Shown: one piece after another, positions 41,023-49,138 of the stretch
Numbering within the stretch: position 1 is the first letter of the stretch
Layout: the number at the start of each line of letters is the position of its first letter
NCBI RefSeq assembly: GCF_021109255.1
Contig: NZ_JAJODG010000003.1
Reading direction: 5' to 3' (one strand)
Source: Merdimmobilis hominis
GTDB lineage: Bacteria; Bacillota; Clostridia; Oscillospirales; Ruminococcaceae
Length of the DNA stretch: 64,000 nt
Program-made: the position numbers and the translations under genes
The notes under the pieces: generated by a model
What the model was told of the DNA's origin: nothing
Database searches by the model: none
The model's input: only the letters and a program-made list of their open reading frames with translations

Positions 41023-41799
41023 TTATTTGTCGAAGATGACCGTCTCGGCCTCAAAGACCGGGCCGTCCTTGCAGACGTGCTTCATGGCTTCGCCTTTTTC
41101 CGCGGCGATCTTACAGGCGCAGACCAGGCAGGCGCCGATGCCGCAGCCCATCCGCTCCTCCAAAGATACCTGGCAGCGGACGCCGTATTCCTTGGCCACC
41201 TCAGCCACCGACTTGAGCATGGGGGTGGGGCCGCAGGCGTAGATAATGTCCGCTGCGCCCTCAGAGAGGCGCTGCCGCACCATGTCGGTGACAAAGCCCT
41301 TGTGCCCCCGGGTGCCGTCGTCGGTGCAGAGGCGCACATCGCAGCCCATGGCGGCGAAATCCTCCTCCAAAATCACCGCCGAAGCGCTGCGGAAGCCGAT
41401 GACTGCGGTGGCGTTCTCCCCATAGTGCTTGGCTACCTCCACCATGGGGGGCACGCCGATGCCGCCGCCCACCACAAGGGCCTTTTTATCTGAGCCCAGC
41501 AGGGTGAACCCGTTGCCCAAGGGGCCCAGGATATCCACCTGATCCCCTACGTTAAATTTGGCCATCTCGTCGGTGCCGGAACCCCGCACCTCAAATACGA
41601 TGCGGATGTTCCCTTTGGCGGCGTCGATACCGCAGATGGAGATGGGCCGGCGCAGGGTATGGCCGGGCACCCGGATATGGACAAACTGCCCCGCCCGGGA
41701 CTGGACCGCAATCTCGGGACAATGGATGGTGAAATCGTAGGTCTGTTTGGCAATCGCCCGCTTGGCGATGAGGGGGTAGCTGCTTTGCAGGTAACTCAT
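41023..41799 (-). CDS. pyrK: Dihydroorotate dehydrogenase electron transfer subunit
   Basis: The 258-residue protein carries FAD and a 2Fe-2S cluster and links PyrD to NAD. The FAD part includes GHTLRRPISICGID, the NAD part KKALVVGGGIGVPPMVEVAK, and the cluster cysteines are in RMGCGIGACLVCACK and KHVCKDGPVF. The start at 41799 has GGAGG six bases upstream; the frame stays open to 41853. The leader contains GCCCGC-TTCCT-GCGGGC (41816-41832) just before the ribosome site and a TACAAT at 41842-41847. Confidence 0.96.
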   Translation of the reverse strand: MSYLQSSYPLIAKRAIAKQTYDFTIHCPEIAVQSRAGQFVHIRVPGHTLRRPISICGIDAAKGNIRIVFEVRGSGTDEMAKFNVGDQVDILGPLGNGFTLLGSDKKALVVGGGIGVPPMVEVAKHYGENATAVIGFRSASAVILEEDFAAMGCDVRLCTDDGTRGHKGFVTDMVRQRLSEGAADIIYACGPTPMLKSVAEVAKEYGVRCQVSLEERMGCGIGACLVCACKIAAEKGEAMKHVCKDGPVFEAETVIFDK

Positions 41800-41907
41800 G
41801 ATAAACCTCCGTCCTGCCCGCAGGAAGCGGGCAAACCAAGAATTGTATGACACAGTTACCAGTTTATATGATACGGGGGATTTTTACAAGATATCTCCCG
41901 GTTTTTC

Positions 41908-41936
41908 TTGCAAAAGGAGAGGGCAGGCTTTATAAT
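41908..41936 (+). promoter_or_regulatory. Promoter of queT
   Basis: TTGCAA (41908-41913) and TATAAT (41931-41936) are 17 bases apart, which puts the transcript start near 41943. Confidence 0.8.
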
Positions 41937-41940
41937 AGAT

Positions 41941-41997
41941 AGGCCCTATGGGCAGTCAGTCGCAAGTTCCTGACTTTAAACCACACTACGAAAGGAA
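41941..41997 (+). promoter_or_regulatory. Probable preQ1 riboswitch before queT
   Basis: The short leader folds as GCCC-TAT-GGGC (41944-41953), then AGTCAG with CTGACT (41954-41975) around TCGCAAGTTC. An A-rich tail, TTTAAACCACACTACG, runs into the ribosome site AAAGGA (41991-41996). Tail CGA could pair with loop TCG, giving a pseudoknot that hides the ribosome site. Hairpin plus A-rich tail ending at the Shine-Dalgarno is the plan of preQ1 switches, and queT is their usual target. Class III examples are known from Ruminococcaceae. The exact class is not settled by eye. Confidence 0.55.
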
Positions 41998-42009
41998 AAG
42001 TGAATACCC

Positions 42010-42534
42010 ATGAAACAAACGAGCGTGAACCGTATGGTGAAGGGCGCGATGATCGCCGCCCTGTATGTGGCGCTGGGTGTAGTTTTTGCGCCCATCAGCT
42101 TCCGGGCGGTGCAGATGCGGGTGGCGGAGGCCCTGACCCTGCTGCCGGTGTTCTCCCCCATGGCCATTGGAGGGCTGACCCTAGGCTGTGCCCTGACAAA
42201 TTTCTACGGCATGGTCACCGGAACCAGCATCCTGGGGTTGCTGGACATTTTTTTCGGCAGCCTGGCCACCCTGGTCGCCGCCTGGATGACCTGGAAGCTG
42301 CGGAAGATTACCTGGAAGGGCCTGCCCATCCTCTCCCCCTTGCCCCCTATCCTGGTCAATGGGGTGGTCATCGGGTGGGAGCTGATGACCGCTATGGCCG
42401 GAGGCTGGAACTTTCCCATCTTTCTCACCAACGCCCTGTCGGTGGCGGCGGGCCAGCTGGTGCCCTGCTATGTGCTGGGCCTTGTGCTGGTGTATTGGAT
42501 GCAAAAAACCGGCCTGGATCAAAAATTGTTTTAG
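42010..42534 (+). CDS. queT: QueT-family transporter (queuosine precursor ECF S-component)
   Basis: The 174-residue membrane protein matches the QueT family: MVKGAMIAALYVALGVVFAP, then ISFRAVQMRVAEALTLLPVF, with about five or six membrane segments. It is the substrate-binding unit of an energy-coupling factor importer for queuine or preQ1; the shared ATPases are encoded elsewhere. The ATG at 42010 lies thirteen bases after AAAGGA, a long spacer. A GTG at 42000 is in another frame. The leader looks like a preQ1 riboswitch, supporting the role. Confidence 0.88.
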   Translation: MKQTSVNRMVKGAMIAALYVALGVVFAPISFRAVQMRVAEALTLLPVFSPMAIGGLTLGCALTNFYGMVTGTSILGLLDIFFGSLATLVAAWMTWKLRKITWKGLPILSPLPPILVNGVVIGWELMTAMAGGWNFPIFLTNALSVAAGQLVPCYVLGLVLVYWMQKTGLDQKLF

Positions 42535-42592
42535 CGGGTCAAAGAACGGCAGGGAATGAGCTTGCCAACCTTCTTTTGACCCTGCCTAAATA

Positions 42593-42632
42593 AAAAGCGC
42601 CCTTCCTGATCGGGAAGGGCGCTTTTTTATTT
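42593..42632. terminator. Bidirectional terminator between queT and the purine permease gene
   Basis: AAAAAGCGCCCTTCC pairs with GGAAGGGCGCTTTTT around TGATCG-type loop bases, with T runs in both directions. Confidence 0.9.
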
Positions 42633-44025
42633 ACATGACAATGATGAACCGCAGGACAAACAAGACGCACAAAACATACAAAATGGGGTGAACTTCCTTG
42701 GCTTTACCCCGGAACAGTTTGATCAAGGTGTAGAACAGGAAGCCTGCGGCGATGCCATCGGCGATACTGTAGGCAAAAGGCATGCAGGCGATGGTCAGAA
42801 AAGCGGGCATGGCAGTTTCAAAATCCAGCCAGTCAATTTCCCGGACATTGGCCATCATCAGCACGCCGACTACGATCAGCACCGGGGCGGTGGCGGCAGT
42901 GGGGATCAGCCCCAGGAAGGGTGCGGCTACCACTGCGGCCAGGAACAGGACACCGGTGGTCAGTGCGGTGAGGCCGGTGCGCCCGCCTTCAGAAACACCA
43001 GAAGCGGATTCTACAAAGGTGGTGACGGTAGAGGTGCCCATGACAGCGCCGCAGACAGTGGCGATGGCGTCAGCCATCAAAGCGCCGTTGGCACGGGGCA
43101 GGTTACCCTCCTCATCCAGCATGCCGGCGCGGGCGGCGGTGCCAATCAATGTGCCGATGGTGTCGAACATATCCACCAGCACCAGAGCGATGAGAACTGA
43201 GATTACCGAGGTGAGACCCACGGCGAATCCTTCCTGGAAGTTGAAAAGCTCACCGAAGCCTTTGACAAACTGGCCGAAGGTGGGGGCCAAAGAGGGGATG
43301 GAGGAGAGGCCGGTTGGGGCAGAGACCCCTACATCAATCCCCAAACCGAACTGGAGCAGACAGCCAACTGCAGAGGTGGCCAAGATACCCACAAAAAGGG
43401 AGCCTTTGACTTGACGGACATAGAGGATTGCCAGCACAACGAGGCCGAAGATGGCCAGCTGGGTAGAGGCCCCGGTAAAGTTGAAAGCGGGGATGGGGGT
43501 GGCGTTGGCAAGAACAGTGCCGGAATCCAGCAGGGTGTAGTTGCCGGGGTCAATGGTAAACTTCAAAAGGCCGGCATTTTTCAGGCCGATAAAGGCGATG
43601 AAGAAGCCGATTCCCACCGAAATAGCATTTTTCAGCGATTTGGGGATGGCGCGGACAATGGCTTCCCGGACACCGGTGACGGTGATCAGCACAAAAATAC
43701 AGCCGGAGGTAAACACCGCAGCCAGTGCGGCCTGCCAGGAATAACCCATAGAGCCGCAGATTGTATAGGCAAAAAAGGCGTTGAGGCCCATGCCGGGGGC
43801 AAGGGCAAAGGGGTAGTTGGCAAGGAATGCCATAAGGAAGGTGCCAATGGCGGCGGATACGCAGGTGGCCAGCATGACAGCGCCGGCATCCATACCCGAG
43901 GCGGAGAGAATTTGGGGGTTTACAAAGATGATGTAGGCCATAGTGAAAAATGAAGTCAGGCCGGCCATCACCTCTGTTTTAACATTGGTGTGGTTCTCTT
44001 TGAGATGAAACAGTTTTTCCAGCAC
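42631..44025 (-). CDS. NCS2 family purine permease
   Basis: The 464-residue protein has about 12 to 14 membrane segments and belongs to the AzgA-like branch of the NCS2 nucleobase transporters (guanine/hypoxanthine/adenine). LTSFFTMAYIIFVNPQILS, FALAPGMGLNAFFAYTICG and VDMFDTIGTLIGTAARAGML are signature blocks. The start is GTG (44023-44025), with AGAGGAG seven bases upstream; the longer frame begins within the promoter region. A palindrome, ATGTATAATATACAT (44083-44097), overlaps the TATAAT, and no purine riboswitch is seen. Confidence 0.93.
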   Translation of the reverse strand: MLEKLFHLKENHTNVKTEVMAGLTSFFTMAYIIFVNPQILSASGMDAGAVMLATCVSAAIGTFLMAFLANYPFALAPGMGLNAFFAYTICGSMGYSWQAALAAVFTSGCIFVLITVTGVREAIVRAIPKSLKNAISVGIGFFIAFIGLKNAGLLKFTIDPGNYTLLDSGTVLANATPIPAFNFTGASTQLAIFGLVVLAILYVRQVKGSLFVGILATSAVGCLLQFGLGIDVGVSAPTGLSSIPSLAPTFGQFVKGFGELFNFQEGFAVGLTSVISVLIALVLVDMFDTIGTLIGTAARAGMLDEEGNLPRANGALMADAIATVCGAVMGTSTVTTFVESASGVSEGGRTGLTALTTGVLFLAAVVAAPFLGLIPTAATAPVLIVVGVLMMANVREIDWLDFETAMPAFLTIACMPFAYSIADGIAAGFLFYTLIKLFRGKAKEVHPILYVLCVLFVLRFIIVM

Positions 44026-44204
44026 GATAGAACTCCTCTCATCAAACACATATTTTGGGGACAGGCCCCAGGAACAAACTGAATGTATATTATACATCAA
44101 AAGAGAATAAAAAGATATAGGGGGACGCATTTTGAAGAACTTCCTTTTGAAAAATCCCCAAAAAGAAATGGAAAAAGGCTGTTTTGAGGGATGTTTTTAA
44201 AAAG

Positions 44205-44243
44205 AAAAAAGCGCGGCAAAAGGAATGTTTCCTTTTGCCGCGC
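44205..44243 (-). terminator. Terminator after the SDR gene
   Basis: On the minus strand GCGCGGCAAAAGGAA pairs with TTCCTTTTGCCGCGC and is followed by TTTTTTC. Confidence 0.92.
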
Positions 44244-44247
44244 GCTG

Positions 44248-44982
44248 TTATATGACAAACCCGCCATTGGGGCTTAAAACCTGGCCGGTGATGAACCGGG
44301 CTTCTTCCCCGGCGAGGAAGAGGACCGCTTTGGCCACATCCTCCGGCTCCCCCAAAATGCCCAAAGGGGTTTCTTCCGCCAGAGCCGCCAAAGTCTCCTC
44401 CCCCAAGAGGCCGTTCATCTCGGTGTTGATCACCCCGGGGGCTACACAGTTGACCCGGATGTGGGAGGGGCCAAGTTCCTGGGCCAAGGCCTTGGTCAGG
44501 CCGATGACCGCCGCTTTGGCCGCCGAGTAGTGGACCTCGCAGGAGGCGCCGCTGATCCCCCAGATAGAGGACAGGTTGACGATGGAGCCGCTGTGGCTGT
44601 GGAGCATGGTGCGAAGGGCACGCTGGCAGCAGAGGAACATGCCCTTGACGTCCACCTGGAACATCCGGTCCCAATCCTCTTCGGTCAGGTCGGTAAACAG
44701 CTTCTGCTGGGCGATGCCCGCGTTGTTGACCAGGATGTCCACCGGGCCGAACGCCGCTTCCACCTGCTGGAACATGGCTTCCACCTGGTCCTTCCGGGAG
44801 ACATCAGCCCCCACAGCCAGGGCTGGATGCCCTTGGGCGGACAGCTCTTGAGCCAGCGCCTCCGCCTTCTCTTTGGAATGGATGTAGTTGATGGCCACCT
44901 GATAGCCCTGCCTGGCAAAGGCGATGGCACAAGCCTGGCCAATGCCCCGGCTTCCGCCGGTGATGAGAACGGTTTTTGCCAT
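44248..44982 (-). CDS. Short-chain dehydrogenase/reductase, FabG-like
   Basis: The 244-residue protein has the SDR cofactor motif VLITGGSRGIGQA (TGxxxGIG), NNAGIAQQ, the catalytic serine in VNLSSIWGISG and YSAAK as the YxxxK. NADPH preference is suggested by the basic residue after the glycine motif. FabG (3-oxoacyl-ACP reductase) is the closest type, but the lack of other fab genes nearby leaves the substrate open. AAGGAGG precedes the ATG. It follows dus by 24 bases and is probably cotranscribed. Confidence 0.88.
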   Translation of the reverse strand: MAKTVLITGGSRGIGQACAIAFARQGYQVAINYIHSKEKAEALAQELSAQGHPALAVGADVSRKDQVEAMFQQVEAAFGPVDILVNNAGIAQQKLFTDLTEEDWDRMFQVDVKGMFLCCQRALRTMLHSHSGSIVNLSSIWGISGASCEVHYSAAKAAVIGLTKALAQELGPSHIRVNCVAPGVINTEMNGLLGEETLAALAEETPLGILGEPEDVAKAVLFLAGEEARFITGQVLSPNGGFVI

Positions 44983-45006
44983 GGAATTCCCCTCCTTCTT
45001 GGGCGG

Positions 45007-45978
45007 TTACAGCTCGGGGTTTTGATCCTTCACCTCTTGGATGAGGCGGCGGACGTCGTCCAATGTGCACAGCTCCCCTGCCGCTTTGCGGAATTTGGGG
45101 GCGCCCCGCAGCCCTTTCATGTAGCAGGCCACATGTTTCCGGGCCTCCCGCATGGCGTGGGATTCCCCTTTGTATTGACACATGAGGGTCAGGTGGCGCA
45201 GCATGACGGCCATCCGCTCCTCCAAACAGGGGTCGGGAGTGCGTTCGCCTGTGAAGAAGTAATCCCGGATCTGGCCAAACACCCAGGGGGAACCCAATGC
45301 CCCCCGGCCGATCATGACCAGGTCGCAGCCGGTCTCCTCGTACATGCGGATGGCGCTGTCCACCGAATCCACATCCCCGTTGCCGATCACCGGGATGGAG
45401 ACGGCCTCCTTCACCTGGCGGATGATAGCCCAATCGGCGGTGGGGGCGTACATCTGGGCCCGGGTGCGGCCGTGGATGGCTATGGCATCCGCCCCGCAGG
45501 CTTCGGCCATCTTGGCAAACTCCACTGCGTTGACCGAATTGGAATCCCAGCCCTTGCGGAACTTCACCGTCAAGGGGAGGTCCACCGCTACCCGCACCGC
45601 CCGAATGATCTGGGCGGCCAGTTCTGGGGTTTTCATCAGGGCGCTGCCACTGCCGCCGCCGGTTATTTTGGGGGCGGGGCAGCCCATGTTGATGTCGATG
45701 GCGTCCGGCTGGTAGGCTAGGGCCATCTGGGCGGCTTTTGCCATGGTGTCCGGCTCATCCCCGAAGAGCTGTACCGCCATAGGCCGTTCCTCGGGGGAGA
45801 CTTCCAACAGTTCGGGCGTTTTTTTGTCGCCATAGGTCAAGCCCTTGGCGCTGGCCATTTCGCCGACGACATAGCAAGCCCCGTGTTCCCGGCAGATCTG
45901 CCGGAAGGCCCGGTCGGCCACGCCGGCCATAGGGGCCAGGCAGGCGGTTTGGGGTAAAATAATGTTGCCTAATTTCAA
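45007..45978 (-). CDS. dusB: tRNA-dihydrouridine synthase
   Basis: The 323-residue FMN enzyme reduces uridine to dihydrouridine in tRNA. LAPMAGVADRAFR, VQLFGDEPDTMAKAA, IDINMGCPAPKITGGGSGSA (with the catalytic cysteine) and IAIHGRTRAQMY are conserved, as is VIGNGDVDS. The DusB-type branch is most likely. Translation starts at TTG (45976-45978), with AGGAG eight bases upstream. It leads the operon with the SDR gene. Confidence 0.95.
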   Translation of the reverse strand: MKLGNIILPQTACLAPMAGVADRAFRQICREHGACYVVGEMASAKGLTYGDKKTPELLEVSPEERPMAVQLFGDEPDTMAKAAQMALAYQPDAIDINMGCPAPKITGGGSGSALMKTPELAAQIIRAVRVAVDLPLTVKFRKGWDSNSVNAVEFAKMAEACGADAIAIHGRTRAQMYAPTADWAIIRQVKEAVSIPVIGNGDVDSVDSAIRMYEETGCDLVMIGRGALGSPWVFGQIRDYFFTGERTPDPCLEERMAVMLRHLTLMCQYKGESHAMREARKHVACYMKGLRGAPKFRKAAGELCTLDDVRRLIQEVKDQNPEL

Positions 45979-46050
45979 ATAGATCGCTCCTAATTATAGC
46001 AAAGCTGTACGGTTGGGTATTCCTTTGGCCCGCAGGCGGGCCGCCTTGAC

Positions 46051-46078
46051 AGTATAACAGAAAAATGCCGAAGGGCAA
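46051..46078 (-). promoter_or_regulatory. Candidate promoter of dusB
   Basis: On the minus strand TTGCCC (46073-46078) and TATACT (46051-46056) are 16 bases apart, and the -10 is extended by TGT. The leader begins with GGCCCGC/GCGGGCC (46027-46042). Confidence 0.5.
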
Positions 46079-46250
46079 AGGCTTTGGGGAAAGGATTTTG
46101 CTGGGCGGGGGAAAGGCCCAGAAAGTAGACGCTCTCTGGGATGGAGATTACCGCGCCCTGGTAAGGCCCGTCTGGCCGCTGGCGGCAAAAGAGATTTTCC
46201 CCGTGCTGTCACCCGCTTTCTCCATGTTGGGGAACCAACCCCTTTTCTTT
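46079..46250. other. Intergenic stretch between the yjjW terminator and the dusB promoter
   Basis: No supported gene is seen. The open frame 46065-46301 has no ribosome site or family resemblance. The stretch is bounded by two copies of the 16-base sequence CAGTATAACAGAAAAA (46050-46065 and 46251-46266). Confidence 0.5.
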
Positions 46251-46259
46251 CAGTATAAC

Positions 46260-46293
46260 AGAAAAACCGCCGGGGCCTGTCCCCGGCGGCATA
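46260..46293 (-). terminator. Terminator after the YjjW-like gene
   Basis: On the minus strand CCGCCGGGG pairs with CCCCGGCGG around ACAGG and is followed by TTTTT. Confidence 0.9.
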
Positions 46294-46321
46294 TTTTGTA
46301 AAAAAACAGGGAATCCCCTTT

Positions 46322-47161
46322 TTATACGATTGCCACGTCCGCCATGCCCTGTTCCCTGGCGAGGGCAGCCAGGGATTCCATCTCCGCCCGGCTGGGCACC
46401 GGGAAGGAGCGGAATTCCTCCCGCACCCCCATGGGCCGGAAGGCGATCAGCTTGTAGCGGATGGGCCCGTTTGCTTGGTAAGGGGCAAGAAGTCGGCTCA
46501 CCAGGGCGACGGTCTCCTCGTTGGGCAGCACCCCGGGGATAATCACGGTGCGCACCTCCGGCAGCAGGCCCCGCTGGGCCAGGTAGGCGGCGTTTTGCAG
46601 CACCAGGTCATTGTCTTTGCCGGTGAGGCGGATGTGGCCAGCCCGGTCAAAACACTTAATGTCCAACATGACCCCGTCTGCGTGTTCCAGAAGGGCGTCT
46701 GCCTGGGAAAAATCCAGGATGCCGTTGCTGTCGATCAGATTGGTAAGGCCCATGGCCTTGGTTTTGGCGAACAGCTCCGCCATAAAACCAGCATAGAGGG
46801 TGCACTCCCCGCCAGAGCAGGTGATCCCCCGGATAAAGGGGCGGTTTTGCTGGATGCGCAAGAGGATCTCCTCCACCGTCATCTCCTTCACCTTGGGGGA
46901 ACTGAGGTGGGGGCAGGCCCGCAGGCAGCTGTCACACCCCACACAGAGGGCTTCCTCCCAATGGACTTTTCCCTCCCGCAGGGAGAGCGCCCCCGCCGGG
47001 CAGGCGGAGACGCAGGCCCCGCAGTGGGTGCACAGGGCCATGGTCTCCGGGTTGTGGCAGTATTGGCAGCGGAAGGGGCACCCTTGGAAGAAGACGGCAG
47101 TCCGGTTGCCTGGCCCGTCCACTACGCTGTGGTCGATGATTTTGTTTACCGGGGCGATCAT
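46322..47161 (-). CDS. yjjW: YjjW-type glycyl-radical enzyme activase
   Basis: The 279-residue radical SAM enzyme is expected to install the glycyl radical on the neighbouring YjjI. The SAM cluster cysteines are in GCPFRCQYCHNP (CxxxCxxC). An inserted ferredoxin-like domain holds two more clusters (CTHCGACVSACPAG and CVGCDSCLRACPH). ITCSGGECTLYAGF and LIDSNG bind SAM. Its ATG overlaps the yjjI stop by four bases (ATGA), so the two are translationally coupled. Confidence 0.92.
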   Translation of the reverse strand: MIAPVNKIIDHSVVDGPGNRTAVFFQGCPFRCQYCHNPETMALCTHCGACVSACPAGALSLREGKVHWEEALCVGCDSCLRACPHLSSPKVKEMTVEEILLRIQQNRPFIRGITCSGGECTLYAGFMAELFAKTKAMGLTNLIDSNGILDFSQADALLEHADGVMLDIKCFDRAGHIRLTGKDNDLVLQNAAYLAQRGLLPEVRTVIIPGVLPNEETVALVSRLLAPYQANGPIRYKLIAFRPMGVREEFRSFPVPSRAEMESLAALAREQGMADVAIV

Positions 47162-48672
47162 AGGCTGCGCACCTTCCGGTCTAGGATATGGCCGTTGTGT
47201 TTGGCCCCCATGCCCAAGAAGACGGTGTCGTTGACCACCTGCTGGTTCTGTTCCAGCTTTTCGATATCCGACTTTTTCACCAGGTATCCGGTGATGCGGA
47301 TGACATCGCTATCGGAGGAATAGGTGGAAAAATACCGGATGCCCACCTGGAAGGCGCCTTTGATGACATCCAGGACCGCTGCGGGATTGCGGGCGGAGGT
47401 AGCGTCAAAGGGGAAGATGTCCCCGGTGCCGGAGGGGAAGTATTTGTGGAAGAGGCCCGCCTGGCGCAGGTGGTCGTAGAGGGGGATCTCCTCCCCGATG
47501 GCGATGCGGGTGCCGGGGCTGATCCCTTGATCCTGGGCAATGCCCACCTGGGCGTGGAGGATAAAGCTGCCATTCCAGAATTCACAGTAGGGGTTTTTGT
47601 GGGCCTTCACCAGGGCGTCGATGGCCTCCATAATTTCCACCCCTAAGGCGTCAGCGGCTTCGCTGTGGCCAAACCGGTCGGGTTTCCCCTCCAGGGCCAT
47701 GAGGGTGTTGACGCATTCGTTCATCCCCACCATGCCGAAGAGGCCGTTGAACCGCTCCCGGCGGATCAGCCCCTCTTTGACCAGGAAATTGGCGGAAAAG
47801 AAGGGGGTCTCCTCCACCAGGAATTTGATTTTGGCGTCCATAAAGCGGCACATCACATCCACCGCGTGGGGAAGGGCCCGCTGGAAGAAATCCTCCCGGG
47901 AAGCGGCGGTCTCTGCCAATTTGCCCAGAACCAGCCGGGTGAGGGTATAGGCTCCGCCTCCCACTGGCAGCCCGTTGTAGCAGCTGGCGATGCCGTAGTC
48001 CTCCCCAAATTCCGAGAGGAACATCCGGTGGTTGGCAAAGCTGGGCTTGGCGCAGTCCAAAGCGGCCTCCACACACTGGAGGGCAAAGTCGTCGGGGGTG
48101 ATCTTTGGGTCGTACAGCAGGGTGATGTTGGGGGTGGAATCCTGTAGTTCCCGTTCGCATTCCAGGATGATCCGCCCGGCCCGGGTGGCCTCCGGCCCGA
48201 TGTCACCATGGCAGAAGGAGTCGGTGACCGTCCGGTCAATCTGCATCAAAAAGTGCTTGATCAGCGGCTTGGCGCTGGCTTCATCCTCAATAAACGGTTC
48301 CAAAAGCCGGTCGATGCGGCCGATGTACACTGGGAAATGGGTCACCGACGGCACATGGTGGTAGAGGATGAGCAGGTTTGTGATAGCCTCCAGCAGGGTA
48401 GTGGGAGGGGCGAGGCGCAGGAACTGGCTGCCCTCCCGGAAGAATTTTTCATAATCCGGCAGGATATAGCGGGGGCTGTAAGGGGCGTTGCCCTCAAACA
48501 GGTCGCAGATGATGCCGGCTTCCTTTAGTTTGTAATATTCCTCTGGCGCGCCGGGGGTGGCAAGCAGGTTTTCCGCCGCCTTGGCCAAGGTCATCACCGT
48601 CTGTTCGTGGGTTAGGGTGGGGTCCCGGAGAATCCCCAGGATTTCCTCTTGTTTTTGCTGCAACTGATCCAT
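47158..48672 (-). CDS. yjjI: YjjI-type glycyl-radical enzyme
   Basis: The 504-residue protein is of the DUF3029/YjjI family, a shorter relative of pyruvate formate-lyase whose substrate is unknown. The likely catalytic cysteine is in GIASCYNGLPVGGGA (near residue 230). The radical glycine is in VIRITGYLVKK near the C-terminus, matching RVxGY. FGMVGMNECVNTLMALEG is also typical. AGGAGG is seven bases before the ATG at 48672. A structured leader (copy C) and a divergent Crp-type regulator precede it, suggesting regulated anaerobic expression. Confidence 0.92.
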   Translation of the reverse strand: MDQLQQKQEEILGILRDPTLTHEQTVMTLAKAAENLLATPGAPEEYYKLKEAGIICDLFEGNAPYSPRYILPDYEKFFREGSQFLRLAPPTTLLEAITNLLILYHHVPSVTHFPVYIGRIDRLLEPFIEDEASAKPLIKHFLMQIDRTVTDSFCHGDIGPEATRAGRIILECERELQDSTPNITLLYDPKITPDDFALQCVEAALDCAKPSFANHRMFLSEFGEDYGIASCYNGLPVGGGAYTLTRLVLGKLAETAASREDFFQRALPHAVDVMCRFMDAKIKFLVEETPFFSANFLVKEGLIRRERFNGLFGMVGMNECVNTLMALEGKPDRFGHSEAADALGVEIMEAIDALVKAHKNPYCEFWNGSFILHAQVGIAQDQGISPGTRIAIGEEIPLYDHLRQAGLFHKYFPSGTGDIFPFDATSARNPAAVLDVIKGAFQVGIRYFSTYSSDSDVIRITGYLVKKSDIEKLEQNQQVVNDTVFLGMGAKHNGHILDRKVRSL

Positions 48673-48766
48673 ACTGTAACCTCCTGATTATAGCCGGGTG
48701 TATCCGCATTGGTGAAAAGGGCTGGCGGCGCCCTATATGTGGGGCTGCTGGCCGGGGACAACTGGA

Positions 48767-48942
48767 GAAAGGGGGAGGGCGCACCGTCCCAAAAGGGTTC
48801 CCTCCCCAATTATCGCCTTTGCGGCGGGTAATTTCCGGGTCCTCGCGGACTGGAAAAAATCTCGATGCCGCTTTGCGGCAGGAAGGGCTTCGCCCTAACA
48901 GAGATTTCTTCCACAATCATCGCCTTTGCGATGATTGTATCA
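48767..48942 (-). ncRNA. Structured leader element, copy C (before yjjI)
   Basis: Read on the minus strand, TGATACAAT (48934-48942) runs into hairpin 1 (48914-48937), CAATCATCGC/GCGATGATTG. The closing stem is GGAAGAAATCTC (48901-48912) with GAGATTTTTTCC (48852-48863), twelve pairs. Inside are AGGGC-GAA-GCCCT (48884-48896) and GCCGC-AAA-GCGGC (48867-48879). A second unit follows: a hairpin near 48809-48832 and a stem GGGGAGGG/CCCTCCCC (48800-48807 with 48772-48779) around CCC-TTTT-GGG. About 95 bases remain before the yjjI start. Confidence 0.55.
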
Positions 48943-48963
48943 TAAAAAATGCCCACTTTTAAA

Positions 48964-48975
48964 TGACAGATGTCA
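48964..48975. promoter_or_regulatory. Candidate operator between yjjI and the Crp-type gene
   Basis: TGACA-GA-TGTCA is an inverted repeat with perfect five-base arms. It lies upstream of copy C and of the regulator promoter, well placed to act on both. It does not match the E. coli Crp or Fnr consensus. Confidence 0.35.
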
Positions 48976-49034
48976 GTTAATTTTACAAAATCCCCAATTT
49001 TGCGGGAGAATTGGCGTTTTATTTGTAAAGTTGC

Positions 49035-49062
49035 TTGCAAAGATAAGAATTTTCAGTAAAAT
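49035..49062 (+). promoter_or_regulatory. Promoter of the Crp-type regulator gene
   Basis: TTGCAA (49035-49040) and TAAAAT (49057-49062) are 16 bases apart, about 75 bases before the TTG start. Confidence 0.55.
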
Positions 49063-49138
49063 TAGAATCAACATTCTGTGTACACAAGGGATATCCCTGG
49101 GGATTTGCCTGCTTTTTTGCTGGGAGGGGGGAACTATT

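Noticed and set aside
48686..48691. TATAAT on the minus strand just before the yjjI ribosome site
   Set aside because: Transcription from it would start at or inside the ribosome site, leaving no usable leader.
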